From: Soonwooa sp032062245
GTDB lineage: Bacteria; Bacteroidota; Bacteroidia; Flavobacteriales; Weeksellaceae
Reading direction: 5' to 3'
DNA: 64,000 nucleotides
Assembly (NCBI RefSeq): GCF_032062245.1
Contig: NZ_DAMBQF010000001.1
Location: 62,001-126,000 of the forward strand
Shown here in pieces: positions 9,381-18,260 of the stretch. A program made the position numbers and the translations under genes. Positions within the stretch are counted from its first letter, which is position 1. Each line of letters starts with the position of its first letter. The notes under the pieces are model-generated. The model was given only the letters and a program-made list of their open reading frames with translations, was not told the DNA's origin and made no database searches.

Positions 9381-9842
9381 TTATTTTTCTTTTAAATCTT
9401 TAAGAACTTCACGGAAAAAATTTGCCATCAACTCTCGATCTGTCTTACTAAGATTAGCTTCGGGATGCTTTGAGATATACGCAGGCAACGGCATTGTATA
9501 ATTTTCCACTGTAGTACTACTTTTCTCCATCATCCCCTCTTTTTGGAAAGTATTATAAGTCCCCCATTTGGAAAAATTAAGGCGCTCGCGACCTTCCGAA
9601 ACGTGATCTTTCACCATCCACGAAATTGGCGCTACATAAGCATAATCTGGATATTTAACCTCGTTAGAATGACAATCGTAACAAGCCGCAATTATCAAAT
9701 TCTTGACACGCGGACTCACTTTATAATTATCTACAAAATTCTCCTCTTTTTTGATAGGTTCATTAACTCTATCAATCGGAATTAATTGTATCAAGCCAAA
9801 TATTACAATTACAACAATTAAAATTCTTAAAATCTTTTTCAA
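9381..9842 (-). CDS. Haem-binding domain protein (single c-type haem)
   Basis: 153 residues with an N-terminal hydrophobic export/anchor segment (ILRILIVVIVIFGLIQLIPI) and one CYDCH haem c motif (Cys54, Cys57, His58), followed by 'SNEVKYPDYAYVAPISWMV', typical of the 'haem-binding domain' family. It is probably a periplasmic electron carrier or haem sensor; the partner is unknown. The frame opens with TTG inside the stop of the upstream gene (TTGA, 4-bp overlap), indicating translational coupling to the Ig-like lipoprotein gene. Confidence 0.85.
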   Translation of the reverse strand: MKKILRILIVVIVIFGLIQLIPIDRVNEPIKKEENFVDNYKVSPRVKNLIIAACYDCHSNEVKYPDYAYVAPISWMVKDHVSEGRERLNFSKWGTYNTFQKEGMMEKSSTTVENYTMPLPAYISKHPEANLSKTDRELMANFFREVLKDLKEK

Positions 9843-11494
9843 TTCCCTTGTGTTTCAGCGTTAAGATCCCACTTTTCGTTAATTTCCCACATCGGTCGTA
9901 TATTAACTTTAGTCATCGGATTTTGATCTTTTCCTTTTTTAAATAAATAAGCATCCTCCGCATATCGATTCTCCGCAAAGGAAGCGGTTTCCCAATAAGC
10001 ATCATCGTTATTATCCACCAAAATACGAAGAAAATAATCACCAGGTTTTAAGTTTTTAAAATAGACAACATTCTCCTTAGTGTATTGTTGGTATTGGACA
10101 TCGCCTTTTTCATTCAGCATTTGTACCCAAAAATGTGACGTCGGCGCATTGGAAATTTCAAGTTTAAAAGTTCCAAAATCTGTAGGTTTTCCGATTTCGA
10201 AATCGAGTCGATAAGATTTTGCGATAGATTTATAGAAAGATTTTACACTTTCTTTTGGAATGGAAAGTTGATAAGATTTCCCAGCTTTAAAATCAGAATT
10301 AATGATAATATCCTCGCTATTCGCCTTAGAAATATTTGCCGTAAAATTTTGCGAAATACTATCCGAAGTCAATCTCCATTTGTCCGATTGAATTTCTGAC
10401 ACTGGAAAATTAGCTTTAATTTTAAATAATGTATTTGGCGCTAAAACTTTGTCTGATCCACTTGCTAAAGTCATTTCCGCTCTTGGATCATTTTTATAAT
10501 AAACCGAAACAGAATCTGTTTTAACAACAGTTTTTGAAGCTAATTTTATGTTATCACTTTTATCAATACCTATGTTTTGCGCAATTGCATCAAACCAAAC
10601 AAACACCGAATCCGACTTTGGACGATGCGTGACCTTGTAATCTTTGAGATTGGCCGACGCAGAAGTTACCTCAACATTCTCAGGTTTTCCTTCATACAAC
10701 AACATAATGCCGCCATTTGTCTGTTTGTATTCTTTATATTTAATAGGCGGAACACTTGGATAAAGTTTCAGTTTTGTCCCAGAAATATTTTTCTTGTCTT
10801 CGATAACAACATCATCTTTAGAAAAGGCAAATTTTTCTTTTCCATTATCAAAAATAGAATTTCCATTTTGATCTTCAAAAGCTAGAATTTTATATTTTCC
10901 TGGTGATAAATAATTAAGTTCAAAATAACCATCCGGATCAACATTCGTAATATAATAAGGCTTTTGACGATAGTCCATCGAGTCTTTAACCTGATAAAGT
11001 CCTACAACATAATTGACATCTTTACCTTCAGATTTTTTTTCACCGAGTGCATCCACCAAAGTTCCACTTAGATAATTATCTTCTATCTCTGGACCTGTAG
11101 AAAAAGCATAATTAAAATACGGTAAAACGTTAGCTTCATTAAGGTCGTTAATCGCATTCCCGAAGTTGAAATTGTAAGTCGTGTTTTCTTTAAGCGTATC
11201 GCTCCATTGGATCATCAAAAATTTTGTTCCAAGATTAGCGGGCAAAATCTTTTTGATATTCTTAATAGGGGGTGATATAATCAGGTTTTTGTTAATATCT
11301 TTTAGCTTGATATATTCATCAAACTCAATGCGCAATTCTTTAGTTGTCACAGGCACATTAACACGTGTTGTATCGATATTGCTAAACAACATTTTTGGCG
11401 GAATTGTATCTTTGGCGCCGCCGTTAGGAGAACCAACGCGCGCGCAAGACAGCATCAACAAACTGATGAGGAAAAGAAAAAAAATCTTCTTCAT
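9839..11494 (-). CDS. Ig-like domain lipoprotein
   Basis: 551 residues starting with a lipoprotein signal (MKKIFFLFLISLLMLSC, Cys17), then 'GSPNGGAKDTIPPKMLFSNI', which leads into an SbsA-type Ig-like domain (about residues 34-115, 'LRIEFDEYIKLKDI', 'NTTYNFNFGNAI'). Later segments contain repeated beta-sandwich patterns ('YFELNYLSPGKYKILAFEDQ'; 'YFKNLKPGDYFLRILVDNN'). The family is widespread in Bacteroidetes and surface exposed; function is unknown. The gene overlaps the downstream haem-binding gene by 4 bp. Confidence 0.85.
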   Translation of the reverse strand: MKKIFFLFLISLLMLSCARVGSPNGGAKDTIPPKMLFSNIDTTRVNVPVTTKELRIEFDEYIKLKDINKNLIISPPIKNIKKILPANLGTKFLMIQWSDTLKENTTYNFNFGNAINDLNEANVLPYFNYAFSTGPEIEDNYLSGTLVDALGEKKSEGKDVNYVVGLYQVKDSMDYRQKPYYITNVDPDGYFELNYLSPGKYKILAFEDQNGNSIFDNGKEKFAFSKDDVVIEDKKNISGTKLKLYPSVPPIKYKEYKQTNGGIMLLYEGKPENVEVTSASANLKDYKVTHRPKSDSVFVWFDAIAQNIGIDKSDNIKLASKTVVKTDSVSVYYKNDPRAEMTLASGSDKVLAPNTLFKIKANFPVSEIQSDKWRLTSDSISQNFTANISKANSEDIIINSDFKAGKSYQLSIPKESVKSFYKSIAKSYRLDFEIGKPTDFGTFKLEISNAPTSHFWVQMLNEKGDVQYQQYTKENVVYFKNLKPGDYFLRILVDNNDDAYWETASFAENRYAEDAYLFKKGKDQNPMTKVNIRPMWEINEKWDLNAETQGN

Positions 11495-11522
11495 TATGGT
11501 ATTTATACTGCAAAAATAAAAA

Positions 11523-11549
11523 AACTAAAACGGAAAATGCGTTTTAGTT
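11523..11549 (-). terminator. Rho-independent terminator after the serine hydrolase gene
   Basis: Perfect 10-bp inverted repeat AACTAAAACG / CGTTTTAGTT with a 7-nt loop, followed on the minus strand by a T-rich tract. It lies between the end of the serine hydrolase gene and the start of the Ig-like lipoprotein gene. Confidence 0.75.
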
Positions 11550-11562
11550 CTCTATATGATTT

Positions 11563-12840
11563 TTATTCTGAATAATTCGTGGTACTCACATTGACAGAAT
11601 CTGCATTTTCGTTGGTTGGTTTGTCGCCATTCATAACTTTATTAAGTTTTTCAATCTCAAAAGGAAACGGCTCGAACAAGCCTGACAAAGCCATTGCCGA
11701 ATAAACACGCTGCGAATATTTGTTACCGATAGCGATTATCGTCACCTTAGATTTTAAAAGATGAACAAAAACTGCATTACTACCATGCCACCAACCATTA
11801 TGATAGGTCAGTTTATTATTTTCGTCAAAGATTTTCATTCGGAAACCTAAACCGTAATTATTAACGCCAGCTTTTTCATTACTGTAAGGTTCAAAAATTT
11901 TAGCTTTTAATTCTGGCTTCAAAAAGTCTTTAGAAAACATTGCAGTCGAAAATTTTAATAAATCTCTTGGCGTTGTGTAGACATTTTTATCACCGTAGAT
12001 TAGGTCAAAATGATCTAGCGGATATAATCGATTTTGTCCATTATAAAAGGATTGCGAAGCCGTCGGAATATCTTTTTCTTCAAAAATAAAAGAATGCTCC
12101 ATGTGCAAAGGCTTGAACAAAATCTCTTGCATCGCCTCAGGGAATTTGGTCTCTGTCACTTTTTCAACAATTAAAGCCAACATCGCAAAGTTCGTGTTAC
12201 AATACATAAAACCTGTATTGCTAGGACGCGCCAATTCTGGTTTGTCACGTTCCAAAATATTAAGAACATCTTGGTTGGTGATAAATTTCTTTTGCAGTTC
12301 AGCAGGCGCGGGTTTTACAGATTGGTCAAAATGCTCATATTTCGGAAGTCCGCTACGTTGCGACAACAAGCTAAAAACTGTAATATTAGGATACGGAAGT
12401 TTTGGAAAAAACTTGGTTAAATCATCTTCGAGTTTCAACTTTCCAGCTTCAATTAATTTGAGAACCGCCATCGCTGTCATCGTCTTACTAACCGAAGCGA
12501 CATGAAGCGGCGTATCTTTATCAATCGGCATTTGCTCATTTTCTCGTCCAAAACCTCGGTATTTTTCAACCAAAATCTCGTCACCTTTTGCCACTAAAAA
12601 ACTTCCGCTAAGATTTCCGTTTTCCCAAACTGTTTTATAGTAATTATCGATTTGCGAAACGATTTGATCTTTGTTATCAAGTTGTCGATCCTCGTCAGTG
12701 AAAACTTTATCGAGTTTGACATTAGAATAATTGGGTAATTTGCTTTGATAAGCTTCTTTTTCCGTAGGTGAATTATCTTTTTTACAACTAAAAAATAACA
12801 TCGACATCACTAATAAAAACACACCTTTGGAGTTCTTCAT
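11563..12840 (-). CDS. Serine hydrolase lipoprotein (class C beta-lactamase/PBP fold)
   Basis: 425 residues with a lipoprotein signal (Cys19 in MLFFSCKK). The penicillin-binding-protein-like SxxK motif is SVSK (Ser116, Lys119) and the second-motif tyrosine is in 'YCNTN' near residue 215. 'YHNGWWHGSNAVFVHLL' occupies the place of the third (HxG-like) motif. It probably acts on peptides, esters or cell-wall substrates at the periplasmic face. The family is broad and sequence does not show whether it hydrolyses beta-lactams. It stands alone between two terminators. Confidence 0.85.
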   Translation of the reverse strand: MKNSKGVFLLVMSMLFFSCKKDNSPTEKEAYQSKLPNYSNVKLDKVFTDEDRQLDNKDQIVSQIDNYYKTVWENGNLSGSFLVAKGDEILVEKYRGFGRENEQMPIDKDTPLHVASVSKTMTAMAVLKLIEAGKLKLEDDLTKFFPKLPYPNITVFSLLSQRSGLPKYEHFDQSVKPAPAELQKKFITNQDVLNILERDKPELARPSNTGFMYCNTNFAMLALIVEKVTETKFPEAMQEILFKPLHMEHSFIFEEKDIPTASQSFYNGQNRLYPLDHFDLIYGDKNVYTTPRDLLKFSTAMFSKDFLKPELKAKIFEPYSNEKAGVNNYGLGFRMKIFDENNKLTYHNGWWHGSNAVFVHLLKSKVTIIAIGNKYSQRVYSAMALSGLFEPFPFEIEKLNKVMNGDKPTNENADSVNVSTTNYSE

Positions 12841-12944
12841 TGTTCCTTACATTTTTTCAATTAACAGAATCGCTAAATTATGGATTTGTACAAAGAAATG
12901 ACGCACCCGAAAATGTTATTTTATGTTAAATTAATTACAAAAAA

Positions 12945-12972
12945 AGAAGCCTAAAAATGATTTAAGCTTCTC
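12945..12972 (-). terminator. Rho-independent terminator after the hydroxyacid dehydrogenase gene
   Basis: Hairpin AGAAGC-CTAAA / TTTAAGCTTCT with a short loop; on the minus strand it is followed by a run of T residues. It lies 33 bp after the stop of the 13005-13943 gene. Confidence 0.7.
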
Positions 12973-13004
12973 TTGATTATTATTAAAATGAAGACTTTAT
13001 TCTA

Positions 13005-13943
13005 TTAACTATTATAAAGTTTCAAAATTTTATCAACGATAAATTGCGCTAATTTTTCTTTGCTTTGATGCGTCCAACCAGCGATATGTGGCGTTACGAT
13101 GACATTGTCAGAATTTAATAAATATTTTAAATCATCATTTTCAACATCTAAATTTTCAAAAGAAGATTTTTCATATTCTAAAACGTCAAGCGCTGCAGCT
13201 TTTACTTTTCTAGATTTCAGAGCTTCAACCAAAGCCGAAGTTTTAAGATTTTTACCACGCGCAGTGTTAACGAAGTAAAACTCTTTTTCCATGTTATTAA
13301 TGAAATTTTCATCAATCATATAATGCGTCAAATCGGTCAGCGGAATATGAAGGCTCACAATGTCAGCGCGTTTTTGCAATTCTTCTAAGCTAACCTGCGT
13401 CGCAAATTCGTCCGCTATGTTTGGTAAAATATCATAAAAAATAACTTCAACACCAAAACCCGACAATCGTTTTGCAACCGATTTTCCCATATTTCCGTAA
13501 CCGATAATACCGAAAGTCTTGCCTAAAAGTTCGTCGCCACGATTTTCTTCGCGCAGCCAAATTCCGTTTTTAACTTCGTTAGACGCGATAAAAAGACGAT
13601 TCATCAAAATCAATAACATCCCCAAAACATGTTCTGCAACAGCATCTCGATTGCCTTCGGGTGAATTTATCAATTCAATATTTAAAGCTTTAGCAGTTTC
13701 GCCATCGATGTTTTCCATACCAGCACCAACGCGCGCTATGAATTTCAAATTTTTTGCTTGATTCAGAAAATTAGCATCAATCGGAATTCTACTTCTAATG
13801 ATAATGCCGTCGTACTCTTTTATCTTTTTTAAAACCTCATCGTAACTCGAACTAAAATCTTCGTCCAACACAAATCCTTGCGCCAATAATTGTTCGTCAA
13901 TTAAGGGATGGTTTTTGTCTAATAATAAAATCTTTGCTTTCAT
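13005..13943 (-). CDS. D-2-hydroxyacid dehydrogenase (phosphoglycerate dehydrogenase-like)
   Basis: 312 residues of the NAD-dependent D-isomer dehydrogenase family. It shows the Rossmann motif GIIGYGNMG (GxGxxG), the substrate-site ARVGAGMENID, 'TARG' in the cofactor domain, and 'VTPHIAGWT' with the catalytic His. It is shorter than regulatory SerA proteins and lacks an ACT domain. Likely reactions are 3-phosphoglycerate or another 2-hydroxyacid to the 2-oxoacid. No serC or serB lies next to it, so a role in serine synthesis is inferred only from family membership. Confidence 0.85.
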   Translation of the reverse strand: MKAKILLLDKNHPLIDEQLLAQGFVLDEDFSSSYDEVLKKIKEYDGIIIRSRIPIDANFLNQAKNLKFIARVGAGMENIDGETAKALNIELINSPEGNRDAVAEHVLGMLLILMNRLFIASNEVKNGIWLREENRGDELLGKTFGIIGYGNMGKSVAKRLSGFGVEVIFYDILPNIADEFATQVSLEELQKRADIVSLHIPLTDLTHYMIDENFINNMEKEFYFVNTARGKNLKTSALVEALKSRKVKAAALDVLEYEKSSFENLDVENDDLKYLLNSDNVIVTPHIAGWTHQSKEKLAQFIVDKILKLYNS

Positions 13944-13970
13944 ATCTACTTCATTTTTAATGATAAAAAA

Positions 13971-13990
13971 ACGGAAGATAAATCTTCCGT
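13971..13990 (-). terminator. Rho-independent terminator after the thioesterase gene
   Basis: Perfect hairpin ACGGAAGAT-AA-ATCTTCCGT followed by seven T residues on the minus strand, 4 bp beyond the thioesterase stop codon. Confidence 0.85.
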
Positions 13991-13994
13991 CATA

Positions 13995-14516
13995 TTATAT
14001 TTCTCCAGCGAATAATTTTTTCAACTCTACAGAATCTGTCGCTTTCATTCTTCCAGAAAGGATTAATGACAATTCTTTTCTGCGAAGTGCCGCATCGAAT
14101 CTCTTTTTCTCCTCTTCCGTTTCTGGCTCTAACGCAGGAATCGGAACTGGCTTGTTAAACTCATCAACCGCCACGAAAGTGTAAATACCTTCGTTAGTAT
14201 GAATTTTTTTTTGGTTGATGGGATCATCCAACCAAACATCAACATAAATCTCCATCGATGTTGAAAATGCACGCGTCACTTTTGATTCCAAAACAACAAT
14301 TCCAGCTTCAGGAATCGGATGATTAAACGAAACGTGATTAACAGAAGCTGTTACCACACGTCTTTCGCAATGACGAGCCGCCGAGATAGAAGCGCAACGG
14401 TCCATTTTGGAAAGCAATTCTCCACCGAAAAGATTACGCAACGAGTTGGTTTCGTTTGGTAGAACAATGTTCGTCATAACCGTAAGCGACTCAGCTGCTT
14501 TTTTTGATTTTTGCAT
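13995..14516 (-). CDS. Acyl-CoA thioesterase (hotdog fold)
   Basis: 173 residues resembling the YciA/ACOT7-type hotdog thioesterases. The region 'NSLRNLFGGELLSKMDRC' followed by 'ASISAARHC' carries the helix and catalytic Asp of this family, and 'TASVNHVSFNHPI' the central strand; 'YTFVAVDEFNKPVPIPAL' is another family-typical block. It hydrolyses acyl-CoA in the cytoplasm; chain-length preference cannot be read from sequence. It starts 3 bp after the stop of the HU-like membrane protein gene, so the two are probably co-transcribed. Confidence 0.9.
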   Translation of the reverse strand: MQKSKKAAESLTVMTNIVLPNETNSLRNLFGGELLSKMDRCASISAARHCERRVVTASVNHVSFNHPIPEAGIVVLESKVTRAFSTSMEIYVDVWLDDPINQKKIHTNEGIYTFVAVDEFNKPVPIPALEPETEEEKKRFDAALRRKELSLILSGRMKATDSVELKKLFAGEI

Positions 14517-14519
14517 ATA

Positions 14520-15158
14520 TTATTTCCTTGTATTGTTAATTGGTCGCGATAAAGAATCGCTTTTGATCGAGTCGCTCGGTTTTACACCCAACGAGTCGAC
14601 AACGACAGGTTTTGTTGGTTGTTTTTCAATCTTTGAAAGTTCAACACTTTTGAAAGAAGATTTCCCAAACAGTTGATCTTTTTGGGTAAATGCAACGTAC
14701 AAAATGCCCGCAATCGGAATAACGACTAAAAATGTCCAAAGAATAGATTTATTAAATTTGTAATCTTCATCGAGGCTTGGCATTAACTGCGGCGCATGGG
14801 CGCCAACTCTCGGCACTTCAATTTCTTCGAAACCGTAAAAGTCGTTTGCTGCAATTTGAGAATCTGCAACAAAGTCGATTTTCCCTGCAAAATTTGTCCA
14901 TTTACCAATACCTGCAAGATCGTAATTTCCTTTTTCCAAAAGATCTTTTAGAATTTGCGATGACAACCCATTAAATTGATTATCAGCCTTTTGACCACGA
15001 TAAAGATTAAAAATTAATTCCTTTTTTGGAGGCAGAATTTTATCATTCTGAACATCCAATTCAGCATGTTTAGTGATAAGAGAAAGCATCCCCAACCCTG
15101 CTAGCTCAAGTTGACCTTGAGCATTAAGAACCTGTAAAATTTGCTGTGCAATGTCCAT
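14520..15158 (-). CDS. HU-CCDC81-like domain membrane protein
   Basis: 212 residues from the ATG at 15158; an in-frame upstream ATG at 15230 would add 24 residues of no family character. The N-terminal part appears to hold two HU-like units of the prokaryotic CCDC81 type: 'VLNAQGQLELAGLGMLSL' with 'ILPPKKELIFNLYRG', then 'LLEKGNYDLAGIGKWTNF'. A single membrane segment (SILWTFLVVIPIAGILYVAF) follows at roughly 150-170, then a Ser/Pro/Lys-rich tail. Family relatives often end in a SPOR peptidoglycan-binding domain; none is visible here. The function is probably envelope or division related (inference). Confidence 0.65.
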   Translation of the reverse strand: MDIAQQILQVLNAQGQLELAGLGMLSLITKHAELDVQNDKILPPKKELIFNLYRGQKADNQFNGLSSQILKDLLEKGNYDLAGIGKWTNFAGKIDFVADSQIAANDFYGFEEIEVPRVGAHAPQLMPSLDEDYKFNKSILWTFLVVIPIAGILYVAFTQKDQLFGKSSFKSVELSKIEKQPTKPVVVDSLGVKPSDSIKSDSLSRPINNTRK

Positions 15159-15218
15159 AATATGCAAATTTATAATTTTATAACAGGATGGCAAATTAAT
15201 TAGTAATTTATAAAAACA

Positions 15219-15247
15219 AAAACACCCCAAAATTTTGAGATGCTTTT
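15219..15247 (-). terminator. Probable terminator after the TPP-controlled receptor gene
   Basis: Imperfect hairpin (AAGCATCTCAAAA / TTTTGGGGTGTTT on the minus strand, with G-U pairs) followed by a T-rich tract, 25 bp after the receptor stop codon. Confidence 0.6.
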
Positions 15248-15272
15248 GCAGATATATTTAATTAGTGTTTAA

Positions 15273-17384
15273 TTATTTGAACTTTAAAGAAATGCCAAAC
15301 ATAAAGTTAACACCAGCTTGTGCATAATAATAAGGTGTATCGCCATATACAAAACCATTATTAATATATTTTTGATCAAAAACATTATTCACCAAAAGCT
15401 TGAATTCTGCTGTTGTTCGTGGCAACTGTAATGTAAACTTTGCATTAAAATCTGTCAAGAAATAATCTTTAATTCGGTAGTTTTCGTTCTGAGTATTGTC
15501 CAAATATTGTTTTCCAACATATTGATTGGTTAAACCAATTGTAAAAGCGTCACCAAAATCATACTGCAATCCCAAATTTCCGATAACAGAAGGAGAAAAA
15601 GAAGTTTCTGCATCTTTAATAATGATAACAGCATCGTCTTTTGAAGCATTAACTTCTTTAATTTTGTTTCTGCTTAAACTTAAGTTTGCATTAACTCGGA
15701 AGTCTTTCGAAACATTTGCCAAAGCACCTAACTCGATACCAGCTCGGTAACTTTTGTCAACATTTTGACGGACAAAATTCCCAACATCATTAATAACGCC
15801 CGACAGTACCAATTGATCTTTGTACTGCATATAATAAAGATTCGCGGAAAAAGATAACACGGACCCAAATTGTTTTTCTAAACCAAGTTCCCAATCTTGT
15901 AAAAATTCGTTTTTAGTATTTGGGTTTTCTTGTAAGTCGTCACGATTCGGTTCTCGGTTTGCGATAGCGTAAGACAAAAATAATTTGCCACCGTTTATCT
16001 TGTAATTAACGCCAGCTTTAGGATTAAAGAACGTCCATTTTTTATTTAAATCAAAACTTTCTCCATCACCTTGTTGAATGTTTTTTGCATCATAAGTCAC
16101 ATTTCGCATTTGCAAATCTCCAAACAACTCAAAGTCATTAATTCTGTAAAGTCCTTTAACAAAGCCAGAAATCTCATTCTTCACCGTTCTATTTCGGTAA
16201 TACTCATGTTCAGTAATTTCTGGAAAGAAAACACCCGATACATTCCCGAAATGTCTTCCGTAATATTGGTTAGCAACAACGCCAATATTGATGTCTGTAT
16301 TTTCATATTTACCATATAAAGTTGATACAGCTCCATAAAAATCGTTATCCAACCATTTCTTTCTAATAAAGTCTGAGCGCTTAATCTCCGAACCTTCAAC
16401 TAAAATATTCGGTAAGTTATATTTTGAAAACTTAGCGTCTTGTTTGTAATTTTCATAGTAACCTTTTCCTTTGGTGTAATGTAAAGTCGTTTCAAGATTC
16501 CAATGGTCGTTAAAAGTTTGTTCCCAAAGTAATTGATAATGATTTTGTCTGTAATTATCTGTTTCGTTATCGTAGAATTTTTCTTTATTTGTCAACAAAT
16601 CAAAATATTGACCTGAATAGTTAAATCGTCGATCTTTGTCATAAGTCTCTTTATCGACGCCATTCCAAGCTTGGTAAGTCTTTTCTTTTCCACCAAAAGC
16701 CATCAAACGAATTCTCGTTTTATCTTCTTCAAATAAAGCTGCGAAACTATAGGAATTAAGATCAGAAAATGCCCGATCAATATAACCATCCGAATGGATT
16801 TTGGTGTAACGTCCCATCAATGACAATCGGTCTTTCCAGAACTTTCCAGAACCTATTTCGGCAGAATATTTATAGGTATTAAACGAGCCATAACTGTCAT
16901 CGGTTTTTACATAAAATTCTTTTTCAGGATCTTTAGAAACGATGTTAACACTCGCTCCAAAAGCGGCAGCTCCGTTTGTGGATGTCCCAACACCACGCTG
17001 AATAACAATCTGTGATGCCGAACTTGTCAAGTCCGGAACGTTAACAAAGAAAGTCCCTTGACTTTCGGAATCGTTGTACGGAATACCATTCATCATCACA
17101 TTGATACTTGTCCCAGCAACACCACGAATTCTAAAACCTGTGTAGCCAACGCCATTACCAGCATCTGAAGTTGACATAACTGAAGTTTGATTTTTCAATA
17201 AAATGGGTAAATCTTGTCCAAGATTTTTGGCATCAAGATCTCTCTGAACATTGATAATTTCTTTAGAAACTGGTAGTTTTTTGAAAACACGAACTTGCTC
17301 TATCTCCTTGATTGTATCTTGCTTGGATTGAGCAAAACTGAAAGCTCCGATACTAAGAGCCGATAAAAAAATAAATCCTTTCAT
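15273..17384 (-). CDS. TonB-dependent outer membrane receptor, probably thiamin or thiamin precursor uptake
   Basis: 703 residues: signal peptide (MKGFIFLSALSIGAFSFAQ), N-terminal plug with 'GFRIRGVAGTSINVMMNGIP' and 'IVIQRGVGTSTNGAAAFGAS', then a long 22-strand-type barrel ending '...GISLKFK' with a C-terminal aromatic region. It takes a substrate through the outer membrane using TonB energy. The leader carries a TPP riboswitch, and riboswitch-controlled TonB receptors in Bacteroidetes are established candidates for thiamin uptake (the OMR type). No inner-membrane thiamin transporter is adjacent. The substrate is inferred from regulation only. Confidence 0.9.
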   Translation of the reverse strand: MKGFIFLSALSIGAFSFAQSKQDTIKEIEQVRVFKKLPVSKEIINVQRDLDAKNLGQDLPILLKNQTSVMSTSDAGNGVGYTGFRIRGVAGTSINVMMNGIPYNDSESQGTFFVNVPDLTSSASQIVIQRGVGTSTNGAAAFGASVNIVSKDPEKEFYVKTDDSYGSFNTYKYSAEIGSGKFWKDRLSLMGRYTKIHSDGYIDRAFSDLNSYSFAALFEEDKTRIRLMAFGGKEKTYQAWNGVDKETYDKDRRFNYSGQYFDLLTNKEKFYDNETDNYRQNHYQLLWEQTFNDHWNLETTLHYTKGKGYYENYKQDAKFSKYNLPNILVEGSEIKRSDFIRKKWLDNDFYGAVSTLYGKYENTDINIGVVANQYYGRHFGNVSGVFFPEITEHEYYRNRTVKNEISGFVKGLYRINDFELFGDLQMRNVTYDAKNIQQGDGESFDLNKKWTFFNPKAGVNYKINGGKLFLSYAIANREPNRDDLQENPNTKNEFLQDWELGLEKQFGSVLSFSANLYYMQYKDQLVLSGVINDVGNFVRQNVDKSYRAGIELGALANVSKDFRVNANLSLSRNKIKEVNASKDDAVIIIKDAETSFSPSVIGNLGLQYDFGDAFTIGLTNQYVGKQYLDNTQNENYRIKDYFLTDFNAKFTLQLPRTTAEFKLLVNNVFDQKYINNGFVYGDTPYYYAQAGVNFMFGISLKFK

Positions 17385-17439
17385 TCTAACACAATATTTG
17401 TTGGAATAAAAGGATGCACCAAACAGCCAAGCCGTTTAT

Positions 17440-17508
17440 ATTTCCCTTGGCAGCATTACCCGCCCAGGTTCTTAGGGTATAATCTCAGCCTTTCTAGGGC
17501 ACCCCTTT
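17440..17508 (-). promoter_or_regulatory. TPP riboswitch (THI element)
   Basis: On the minus strand the conserved blocks occur in order: GGGGTGCC, GGCTGAGAT, ATACCCT, AAGAACCTG, GGGTAATGCTGCC and AAGGGAA, matching the thiamin pyrophosphate aptamer. It sits about 55 bp upstream of the receptor ATG. The leader downstream ('CGGCTTGGCTGTTTGG') could form the expression platform. TPP binding would be expected to reduce receptor expression. Confidence 0.95.
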
Positions 17509-17594
17509 TTCCGTGTTGCAAACTTATGAAAAATAAATTTGATTTTTTGAAGATTTGTTAATGAAATTTTTAAAAAAAAGCTTGGTTTAAAAAA

Positions 17595-17999
17595 CTAAAT
17601 TGAATTAATGAATACGGTGTAAAATCCTGTGTTTCTAACAACAAAAAACATTAAAACAATAATTAAATAAATAAGAATACTTTTAAACCCAAACAACAAA
17701 TTGTAAAATTTCGAATACTTTGTTTTTAAATCAACAATCTGAAAAACAAGAAAAATCAAAAAAACGGGAATCGCGACTACAAAAAGCGGATTCAAAACAA
17801 AAGCATTACTACATTGCCCATGTAATAATTGATGAAAAGCGCGCTGACTACCACAACCAGGACAATCGTATTTAGTTATAGCTTTAAATGGACAGTTAAT
17901 CGCCCAACCAGAATATGCTGGATCTATAAAAAAGTAAACCAACAAAACACCAGTTAATAATACGCCCAAAAACCACTTAATTTTCATTTTCCAAATCAT
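17595..17999 (-). CDS. DUF2752 family membrane protein
   Basis: 134 residues with the diagnostic cysteine motif 'DCPGCGSQRAFHQLLHGQ' after a first membrane segment (WFLGVLLTGVLLVYFFI), and two more hydrophobic segments (PLFVVAIPVFLIFLVFQIV; SILIYLIIVLMFFVV). DUF2752 proteins are small inner-membrane proteins of unknown function, common in Bacteroidetes. Met5 (17987) is an alternative start. It is isolated from the genes on both sides by more than 200 bp. Confidence 0.85.
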   Translation of the reverse strand: MIWKMKIKWFLGVLLTGVLLVYFFIDPAYSGWAINCPFKAITKYDCPGCGSQRAFHQLLHGQCSNAFVLNPLFVVAIPVFLIFLVFQIVDLKTKYSKFYNLLFGFKSILIYLIIVLMFFVVRNTGFYTVFINSI

Positions 18000-18168
18000 A
18001 AATCAGCGAATATTCGCTAAATATTTTTTACGATTTCCAAACTCACACCAATTAATAAAACACTAACCATCAATTAATTACAAACAAAAATAAGAAAATA
18101 TAGATAAAAACTAATTGTACTTATTTCAAAACTGAATGAATAAAGTTTATAAAAAGTATAAAAAATCG

Positions 18169-18176
18169 TATTTTTG
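18169..18176 (+). promoter_or_regulatory. Predicted -7 element upstream of acnB
   Basis: TATTTTTG fits the TAnnTTTG consensus, 84 bp upstream of the acnB ATG. There is no clear TTTG box at -33, so the prediction is moderate. Confidence 0.4.
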
Positions 18177-18260
18177 GCTGCAATTTATAGAATAATTTAA
18201 TAATCAACTGAATTCACTTTTAGTTTTAAATAAAATTACAAGCAAAAGCTTCTACATATT

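Noticed and set aside
11563..12840. Antibiotic-resistance beta-lactamase
   Set aside because: SxxK and YxN motifs are shared by many esterases and peptidases; nothing in the sequence or context supports beta-lactam hydrolysis.
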